Shown here: positions 58,388 through 64,000 of the stretch, one piece after another
Layout: each line of letters starts with the position of its first letter
How positions within the stretch are numbered: the stretch's first letter is position 1
Program-made: the position numbers and the translations under genes
Assembly: GCA_025146135.1 (NCBI GenBank)
Contig: CP102255.1
Location: 2,542,001 to 2,606,000, forward strand
Direction: 5' to 3'
Origin: Anaerotruncus colihominis
GTDB taxonomy: Bacteria; Bacillota; Clostridia; Oscillospirales; Ruminococcaceae
DNA length: 64,000 bases
The notes under the pieces: model-generated
What the model was told of the DNA's origin: nothing
The model's database searches: none
What the model saw: the letters and a program-made list of their open reading frames with translations, nothing else

Positions 58388-59575
58388 TTAAACAAGCGGT
58401 TTGAGGATCGCCAGCAGAACGCCGGCGGCCACAGCCGAACCGATAACGCCGGAAACGTTCGGTCCCATGGCGTGCATCAGCAGGAAATTCGTGGGGTTCT
58501 CCTTCTGCCCCACCTTCTGCGAAACACGTGCCGCCATCGGGACGGCGGAAACGCCGGCAGAGCCGATCAGCGGATTGATTTTGCCGCCGGTGATAATGCA
58601 CATCAGATCGCCGAGCAGCACGCCGCCAGCAGTGCCAATGGCGAACGCGCACAGGCCAAGGGCGATGATCTTCAATGTCTGCGGCGTCAGGAAACGTTCC
58701 GCGCTGGCAGTCGCGCCAACCGTGGTGCCGAGGAAAATCGTAACGATATTCATCAGCTCGTTCTGCGCCGTTTTGCTCAGGCGGTCGGCAACACCGGACT
58801 CACGGAACAGGTTGCCGAGCATCAGCATACCGATCAGCGGAGCCGTATCAGGAACGAGGAAGGAAACAACAACCGCGACAAGAATTGGGAACACAATACG
58901 CTCCAGCTTGGAAACCGGACGCAGCTGCTCCATTCTGATCGCACGCATTTTTTTGGTAGTCAGCAGCTTCATGATCGGCGGCTGAATAATCGGGACAAGC
59001 GCCATGTAGGAATATGCCGCAATCGCAACTGAGCCGAGCAGGTGCGGCGCGAGCTGTGTTGTTGTAAAGATCGCCGTCGGGCCGTCGGCGCCGCCGATGA
59101 TACCAATTGATCCGGCCTCCGGGCCTGTAAAGCCAAGCAGCAACGCTCCGAAGAAAGCGATAAAAATACCAAGCTGCGCCGCGGCGCCCATCAAAAAGCT
59201 CTTGGGATTGGCGATCAGCGGCCCAAAATCCGTCATGCAGCCGACGCCAAGGAAGATCAGCGGCGGATAAATGCCGAGCTTGACACCCAAATACAAATAA
59301 TCAAGCAGGCCGCCGCTGTTTCCAAGCTGCTCCCATAGGATATGCCCCGTATCGTTGATGAAAATCTCAGGATGGTACAGGCCGGCCATCGGCAGGTTTG
59401 TCAAAAGCATACCAAAAGCGATCGGCAACAAAAGCAGCGGCTCAAAGCCCCGGCCGATTGCAAGATACATAAGAACAAATGAAACAAGAATCATCAGCGC
59501 CTGACCGCCAGTCAGATTCATAAAACCTGAACCGTTAATCAGCTTCTGCACCGAATCCAGGAAAATCTCAAGCAT
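58388..59575 (-). CDS. oadB: Sodium ion-translocating decarboxylase, beta subunit
   Basis: The Na+-pumping membrane subunit of biotin-dependent decarboxylases (oxaloacetate, methylmalonyl-CoA or glutaconyl-CoA type). The 395-residue protein has about ten hydrophobic segments. Family signatures are [47 protein letters not shown] (with the conserved Asp of the Na+ site) and [24 protein letters not shown]. The ATG has AAAGGG upstream. It follows the gamma-subunit gene after 76 bp; alpha and biotin-carrier genes are not in the window, so the substrate is undetermined. Confidence 0.94.
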   Translation of the reverse strand: MLEIFLDSVQKLINGSGFMNLTGGQALMILVSFVLMYLAIGRGFEPLLLLPIAFGMLLTNLPMAGLYHPEIFINDTGHILWEQLGNSGGLLDYLYLGVKLGIYPPLIFLGVGCMTDFGPLIANPKSFLMGAAAQLGIFIAFFGALLLGFTGPEAGSIGIIGGADGPTAIFTTTQLAPHLLGSVAIAAYSYMALVPIIQPPIMKLLTTKKMRAIRMEQLRPVSKLERIVFPILVAVVVSFLVPDTAPLIGMLMLGNLFRESGVADRLSKTAQNELMNIVTIFLGTTVGATASAERFLTPQTLKIIALGLCAFAIGTAGGVLLGDLMCIITGGKINPLIGSAGVSAVPMAARVSQKVGQKENPTNFLLMHAMGPNVSGVIGSAVAAGVLLAILKPLV

Positions 59576-59651
59576 GTTGTCAGCCCTTTCGTTTAAAATG
59601 CGGTTTTTCGTCCGTACATGCCATTACTGCCAACATAAGCAGTTCCGCCGT

Positions 59652-60119
59652 TTAAAACGGCTGCGTGTTCTGGGCAAGTCCTGCCTGCGACCACGCCGTG
59701 CGTTCGGTGCGGCGGATGCTGCGAACGACAAATCCGCTCTCTAAGGCGGGCCCTTCAACAGCCGGGACGGGAATTACCGGAGAACCGGTCATTGCGGCGA
59801 TCGCAGCCGTGATCACCGCTACAATCTCGTCACCAATTCCATCCTCAACCGCCATGACAGGCTGCTGTGCCACAGGCGCGGGCGCGTCGGCTACCCGGAT
59901 GGCAGGCGGCTGCACAGACGCCTGCTGGGGCGCTGCCTTCGGCGGCTCCTTCGGCGCCGGCGGCGCTGGCTGAACCGGCTTCTGCGGCTGCTTTTTCTGC
60001 GAAATCGCCGTGAAAATCTTGCCCATAATGGCCACAATGAACCACAGGCCGATCAATGCGACAAACACGACGACGAGTCCGGTGATGATAACCGCACCCG
60101 CAAGGGTCATATTTTCCAT
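59652..60119 (-). CDS. oadG: OadG-type decarboxylase gamma subunit
   Basis: A 155-residue protein with one N-terminal membrane segment (TLAGAVIITGLVVVFVALIGLWFIVAIMGKIF), as in OadG, which anchors the alpha subunit. A Pro/Ala/Gln-rich linker (about 42-90) is followed by a short helical domain (DEIVAVITAAIAAMTG) and the C-terminal SIRRTERTAWSQAGLAQNTQPF, a tail common to Clostridial gamma subunits. The ATG has AAGGAGA upstream. First gene of the pair, with its own promoter. Confidence 0.88.
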   Translation of the reverse strand: MENMTLAGAVIITGLVVVFVALIGLWFIVAIMGKIFTAISQKKQPQKPVQPAPPAPKEPPKAAPQQASVQPPAIRVADAPAPVAQQPVMAVEDGIGDEIVAVITAAIAAMTGSPVIPVPAVEGPALESGFVVRSIRRTERTAWSQAGLAQNTQPF

Positions 60120-60200
60120 AATAATTCTCCTTGCTATTTTATTTTTATGTTTATTAACTACAATTCAATTGCTTTCCTCAAAAAATCGAAACTAGAATTT

Positions 60201-60229
60201 ATTATACAATATCTTGTGGTGATATGCAA
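60201..60229 (-). promoter_or_regulatory. Promoter of oadG-oadB
   Basis: On the minus strand TTGCAT (60224-60229) and TATAAT (60201-60206) are 17 bp apart; transcript start expected near 60194. Confidence 0.75.
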
Positions 60230-60303
60230 TTGCTTTTCCAAAAAATTTTGAAAAAATTTTAACAAACTTTGGCCTGTTCATTTCCACGTACACAATTTAG
60301 ACA

Positions 60304-60333
60304 TAAAAAGCGCCGCCCATATAGGCGGCGCTT
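60304..60333 (-). terminator. Terminator after galT
   Basis: AAAGCGCCGCC and GGCGGCGCTTT form a perfect 11-bp stem followed on the minus strand by TTTTTATG, 22 bp past the galT stop. Confidence 0.9.
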
Positions 60334-60354
60334 TGTGAACTTTTACCAATCGAA

Positions 60355-61329
60355 TTACATAAGCGATTTCATGTAGCGTTCGTATGCCTCGCGCAGCTCC
60401 TGCGCTGTCTGCTCCGGACAGGTCGGATTGCAGTGCGCCCAAACGCCGGTTTCCGACGAGGCATTGTATTTGATTTTGTCCGCGCTGCGCATCGGCGGGA
60501 AAAATTCAATGTGGAAGTGATAGCTTTCATGGACATCCGGCCCATTGACCGGCGCGTTGTGCATACACATCATATATGGGAACTTGTAGCCGAACAAACT
60601 GTCGAGCATACCAACCGTGTGCTTGACCGTCACAGCCAGCGCACGGCGCTCCTGCTGCGTGAACTCATCCAGATTGCTCTTGTGCGAATTGGCGAAGATA
60701 TAAACGCCATATGGATATTCCGTAAAGAACGGCAAAAACACGGTGAAGTGTTCATTGGAAAAGATGACGCGCTTTTGAAAATCAAGCTCCGCCTTGAGCA
60801 TATCGCAGAACAGGCAGCGGCCCTTTTCTTCAAAATAACCGCCGGAGGACGCAAGTTCCAGCTCGATCTTTTTCGGCACAAAGGAATATCCGTAAATCTG
60901 GCCATGGGGATGCGGCATCGTAACGCCGACCGCCTCGCCGCGGTTTTCAAAGATAAACACATACTTGATCCCTTCATCCTGCCGCAGTGCGTTAAACCGC
61001 TCGCACCACAGATCGACCAGCTTCTCCATATGATCGTCCGAAAGCTCCGGGACGGTTGTCGTATGACCGGGCGAATAAAGGATCACTTCGCATTTTCCAT
61101 ATGCCGGCGCCGTTTTAAAAAAATCGTTGGCCACATCGTCGGGCGCGGGCGGGTCCTGGCTCAACGCTGGAAAATCGTTGTCGTATTTATAGACGTCATA
61201 ATGCTCCGGCACCTTGCCGGAGCCGGGACAGAACGGACACCAGTCCTTGGGCATCTGCGGCCGTGCCTGCCGGTGCGAAGCAATCATGACCCAATCCTGT
61301 GTAAGCGGATGCCATCTCAATTCTGCCAT
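60355..61329 (-). CDS. galT: Galactose-1-phosphate uridylyltransferase
   Basis: Leloir pathway: exchanges UMP between UDP-glucose and galactose-1-phosphate. The 324-residue protein is the family I (HIT-like) form, with the Zn-binding CPFC near the N-terminus, the nucleophilic histidine in MPHPHGQIYGYSF (HPH motif) and HFHIEFFPPMRS near the C-terminus. A second Cys pair (CLFCD) lies in the middle. The ATG follows GGAGGA. It is 29 bp after galK in the same operon; galE is not in the window. Confidence 0.96.
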   Translation of the reverse strand: MAELRWHPLTQDWVMIASHRQARPQMPKDWCPFCPGSGKVPEHYDVYKYDNDFPALSQDPPAPDDVANDFFKTAPAYGKCEVILYSPGHTTTVPELSDDHMEKLVDLWCERFNALRQDEGIKYVFIFENRGEAVGVTMPHPHGQIYGYSFVPKKIELELASSGGYFEEKGRCLFCDMLKAELDFQKRVIFSNEHFTVFLPFFTEYPYGVYIFANSHKSNLDEFTQQERRALAVTVKHTVGMLDSLFGYKFPYMMCMHNAPVNGPDVHESYHFHIEFFPPMRSADKIKYNASSETGVWAHCNPTCPEQTAQELREAYERYMKSLM

Positions 61330-61358
61330 TGTCGATTCCTCCTGTTCATCAGTTGCTG

Positions 61359-62648
61359 TTATGCGCCAAGCTTTGGTGTGATCTCAACGCCGCCCACAGG
61401 ACGGATCGAAAGCACATGACAGCTTCCCGCTCCAAAGACGGACTCCATCCTTTCCCGGTACGCTTCGAGCAGATCGTCCGGTACAAAGCTCTGTATGGTG
61501 CCGGCAAAGCCTCCGCCGTGCACGCGCCACGCACCGCGTCCCGCAAGCAGATGTTCGCTCATGGCCAACGCGAGCGAAAGCCCTTGCTCGTCCGGATTTT
61601 TGCAGGTATAAACGTTTTGCAGATACATAAACGATGAGCGGCCGCTTTCAATGACAAGCGCCTTGAACGTCTCAAAATCGCCGGCGCGCAGCGCCGCGAC
61701 CTGACGCGGCACACGCGCGTTGTCGCCGTAGAAGTGGAAGGCGCGCAGCAGCGCGCGGTCGGTGCATTTGCCGCGCAGCGAAGCGACACGCCCGTAAAAT
61801 GTCTCCGGCGCGATATCCCGCAGAACCTCTTTGCCGAGCGCCCTGGCGACAGAACACATCTCGACAGCCGCCGACGCATAATCGTCTGTCAGATCGGCGT
61901 GATTGCCACCTGTATCGACGATACAGAGCTTATAGCCGGAACGCGCAAAGTCAAAATCAACCTTTTCAACAACAGGCTTTTCAGGGTCGGCGAAATCAAT
62001 CGTAATGAACCCGCCTACTGAACAGGCCATCTGATCCATCAGACCGCTCGGCTTGCCAAAATAAACGTTTTCGGCGTACTGTCCGATCTGCGCAATCTGT
62101 ATGGCGTCGACCGCACCATCCGCATACAGGCTGCCAAGCATCGTTCCAACGATCGTTTCGAACGCGGCCGACGACGACAGCCCCGAGCCTTTGAGCACGT
62201 TTGAGGTTGTATAAGCGTCAAATCCGGCGACCGGATGTCCCATCGCAGCAAGCCGGGCGGCCACGCCCCGGATCAGCGCAGCGGCTGTGTTGGGCTCGTC
62301 ATCGCGCGCCGACAGATCCGACAAATCAACCACATCCATCGGAAAGCCCTCCGACTTGATGCGGATGATCCGATCGTCATTTTTAGACGCCACCGCAATC
62401 ACATCGAGGTTGACGCCCGCCGCCAGAACACGCCCGTGCTGATGATCCGTGTGATTCCCGCCCACCTCGGTGCGTCCCGGCGCGCTGAACAGGCGGATCT
62501 CACGGCCCGCGCCGAACAATGTTTCAAACTGCAGCGCCGCATTTTTATAGCGCGCGCGCTGCTCCTGCGCTTTTTCGCTGTAAAGATAGCCAAACGCCTC
62601 ATCAAATGCTCCGCTGTCAATCCTTGTCATCGTCTCGATCGTATCCAT
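61359..62648 (-). CDS. galK: Galactokinase
   Basis: Phosphorylates galactose at C1 with ATP. The 429-residue GHMP kinase has the galactose signature as GRTEVGGNHTDHQHG (usual form GRVNLIGEHTDYNGG), the ATP loop LKGSGLSSSAAFETIVG and the C-terminal HGGGFAGTIQSFV. VGG in place of LIG is a mild variant, and the catalytic Asp and Arg are kept. At about 430 residues it is longer than E. coli GalK (382) and belongs to the long Clostridial type. The start at 62648 follows GGGAGG; an upstream open stretch lacks a site. Confidence 0.93.
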   Translation of the reverse strand: MDTIETMTRIDSGAFDEAFGYLYSEKAQEQRARYKNAALQFETLFGAGREIRLFSAPGRTEVGGNHTDHQHGRVLAAGVNLDVIAVASKNDDRIIRIKSEGFPMDVVDLSDLSARDDEPNTAAALIRGVAARLAAMGHPVAGFDAYTTSNVLKGSGLSSSAAFETIVGTMLGSLYADGAVDAIQIAQIGQYAENVYFGKPSGLMDQMACSVGGFITIDFADPEKPVVEKVDFDFARSGYKLCIVDTGGNHADLTDDYASAAVEMCSVARALGKEVLRDIAPETFYGRVASLRGKCTDRALLRAFHFYGDNARVPRQVAALRAGDFETFKALVIESGRSSFMYLQNVYTCKNPDEQGLSLALAMSEHLLAGRGAWRVHGGGFAGTIQSFVPDDLLEAYRERMESVFGAGSCHVLSIRPVGGVEITPKLGA

Positions 62649-62773
62649 CTGTTGACCTCCCATCTTTTGGATGCGTCTGCCGGATGTCACGTCCAAAATT
62701 TCCTGTTTCCTATAGCTTAACGCAAAGGCGGCCCTATTACAACAGAAAAAACAATCATTTTTATGGATTTTTG

Positions 62774-62803
62774 TTGCGTCGGCGCATAGACTTCTGATAT
62801 GAT
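62774..62803 (+). promoter_or_regulatory. Promoter of the AraC regulator gene
   Basis: TTGCGT (62774-62779) and TATGAT (62798-62803) are 18 bp apart, 37 bp before the regulator start. The divergent galK promoter must lie between 62660 and 62770, but I cannot fix it. Confidence 0.55.
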
Positions 62804-62839
62804 GTCAATAGACATTCATGATGGCGGGAGGGCGTAAAC

Positions 62840-63679
62840 ATGGCGTCCGGGATTTTCAAGCATTCCTATAAAACAAAAACGCGCGAAAGCCTGCCGATTG
62901 CAATTTATAACGCCGGAGCGCAGCGGTGCGAGCCGTTGTATGCCTGGGGACCGGGCCTGCGCGACCATTTTCTGGTTCACCATGTGATCGTCGGGCGCGG
63001 CGTTTACACGGCCGACGGCGTTACGCATGACGTAAAAGCCGGCGATACCTTTATCATTTATCCATCTGTTGTCGTAACCTACAGCGCCGACGCAGCCGAT
63101 CCCTGGGAATACTGCTGGGTTGGCTTCAATGGCGCGGAAGCGCGTCTGATGATCGCACAGACTCCTTTTACACGCCAACGGCCTGTCGTCCGGTTTGAAC
63201 AGCCTGATGAAATCCGCGAAGCCATTGCCGATATTTACCGTGCGTCGGGAACCACGCGATCAAGCGAACTGCGCGCAATCGGAATGCTATACATCTTTTT
63301 GGCCCTGCTCATCGAGCAGGCCGGTGCGCCCGCGCCGGCCGCCGGACTGTCGCTGGAGTATGTCGAAAGCGCCATCCGGTTTATCGCACATAACTATTCC
63401 GGACATATCGACATCGAAGCGGTCGCCGCCTCTGTCGGCATCAGCCGAAGCCATTTGTACCGCGTCTTTATGCAGCATATTAGCACGCCGCCCAATGAAT
63501 ATCTGGCTAAATTCCGTATTTCACAGGCGTGTGAGCTGCTTGGCCATTCCTCGCTGCCTGTTTCTGCGGTTGCCGCTTCCGTCGGCTACGACGATCCACT
63601 TTATTTTTCACGCGTATTTAAACGAATCACCGGAATGCCGCCGTCGGCCTATATCAAAGCGCACCAGGCCGGGACTTAA
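62840..63679 (+). CDS. AraC family transcriptional regulator
   Basis: A 279-residue regulator. The N-terminal cupin-like sugar-binding domain has FLVHHVIVGRGVYTADGVTHDVKAGDTFIIYP, and the AraC double helix-turn-helix is at about 175-275 (IDIEAVAASVGISRSHLYRVFMQHI, then VAASVGYDDPLYFSRVFKRITGMPPSAY). It is divergent from galK-galT across a 191-bp gap, so it probably controls them in response to galactose or a galactoside. The ATG follows GGGAGG. Confidence 0.93.
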   Translation: MASGIFKHSYKTKTRESLPIAIYNAGAQRCEPLYAWGPGLRDHFLVHHVIVGRGVYTADGVTHDVKAGDTFIIYPSVVVTYSADAADPWEYCWVGFNGAEARLMIAQTPFTRQRPVVRFEQPDEIREAIADIYRASGTTRSSELRAIGMLYIFLALLIEQAGAPAPAAGLSLEYVESAIRFIAHNYSGHIDIEAVAASVGISRSHLYRVFMQHISTPPNEYLAKFRISQACELLGHSSLPVSAVAASVGYDDPLYFSRVFKRITGMPPSAYIKAHQAGT

Positions 63680-63756
63680 GCGCCCTAACGACCACAGGCC
63701 GCATCTTTTTGCGGCGCCGTCCGGCGGCTGCATTCCAAACGCAAGGAGGCTTTTCC

Positions 63757-64000
63757 ATGGAAACTGATATCGCAAATGCTCTCGAAACAAATTCAACCGC
63801 CGCCGAAATTCAAAGCGCGGTCGACGCCATCGCACAGATGCCATCGAACACACGGCTGCACTATCTTCTTGGAAAATTTTTAGATCTGCTGCCCAAGCTC
63901 TTGACGGCCGCGCTGATTCTGCTGGTCGGCATCATCCTTGTGCGCTGGGCCGCAAAATTTGCGCGCAATCTGCTCAAGCATTCCCGGCTGGACGTAACGC
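63757..64000 (+). CDS. MscS-family mechanosensitive channel, N-terminal fragment
   Basis: The first 81 residues of a rightward gene cut by the window end. A hydrophilic start (METDIANALETNSTAAEIQS) is followed by LPKLLTAALILLVGIILVRWAAKFARNLLKHSRLDVT. That is typical of the first or second transmembrane helix of small MscS channels, where a K/R-rich end leads to the pore helix. AAGGAGG precedes the ATG. The pore helix and the beta domain are outside the window, so the family call is tentative. Confidence 0.7.
   Translation, partial: METDIANALETNSTAAEIQSAVDAIAQMPSNTRLHYLLGKFLDLLPKLLTAALILLVGIILVRWAAKFARNLLKHSRLDVT

Noticed and set aside
28377-63700. tRNA or rRNA genes, prophage or integrase genes
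   Set aside because: I looked for cloverleaf ends with CCA-type acceptor stems, rRNA core motifs and phage-type genes on both strands and found none that I could support.

Overview
The window is a stretch of chromosome from a GC-rich, spore-forming anaerobic Firmicute of the class Clostridia, probably of the Oscillospirales/Ruminococcaceae type. The taxon is inferred from four things: the full Firmicutes division and cell-wall cluster, MurE with the meso-diaminopimelate signature DNPR, the sporulation genes (bofA and a tiny Cys/Gly membrane protein behind a sigma-K-like promoter), and sodium-pump decarboxylase subunits. There is no rRNA, tRNA, CRISPR array, prophage or transposase gene in the window.

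Layout. 0-6.8 kb holds housekeeping genes: the start of rpoD, dnaG, a dGTPase-like gene, a YigZ-family gene, ilvE, the RNase P RNA gene with its own promoter and terminator, bofA and an acetyltransferase. 6.9-20.6 kb is a self-contained accessory metabolic island. Leftward genes encode an enolase-superfamily enzyme, an Asp/Glu-racemase-like protein, a shikimate-dehydrogenase paralogue, an Old Yellow Enzyme-type reductase, a GntR/FCD regulator and a YesM/YesN-type two-component pair. Divergently, a five-gene Liv-type ABC importer is followed by a sugar-isomerase-like TIM barrel. The set looks like sensing, uptake and conversion of a small (hydroaromatic or polyhydroxy) carboxylate; the substrate is not known. 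20.7-28.4 kb carries secG, a divergent type IIA topoisomerase pair, an acetyltransferase and ppk.

28.4-43.7 kb is the dcw cluster, read leftward from mraZ: mraZ, rsmH, ftsL-like, a PASTA penicillin-binding protein, murE, murF, mraY, ftsW, murG, murA, ftsQ/divIB, ftsZ. It begins with a sigma-A-type promoter followed by four MraZ-type boxes in exact 10-bp phase. murD, murC, murB and ftsA are absent from it. 44-55 kb holds yebC, a U32 peptidase, mltG, a small probable sporulation gene, a lipoprotein, 5-formyl-THF cyclo-ligase, a DJ-1 protein, an acetyltransferase, a DUF2156 protein, the coupled pair thyX-tmk, and a Cys-rich protein of unknown function. 55.5-64 kb has a small unknown ORF, pcrA, oadB-oadG, galT-galK with a divergent AraC regulator, and the start of an MscS-type channel gene.

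Non-coding structure is the most unusual part. Two copies of a 160-162 bp element with terminal inverted repeats (3186-3347 and 52382-52541) each lie at the stop codon of a leftward gene and are flanked by a 3-bp direct repeat, as expected of a non-autonomous transposable element. A second family, with a period of 109-110 bp and chains of overlapping palindromes, occurs at 31.5 kb, 47.8-48.35 kb and 55.2-55.4 kb. Its stem sequences differ between loci, but the pairing is kept. All calls were made by reading sequence without database searches, so family names rest on recognised motifs.
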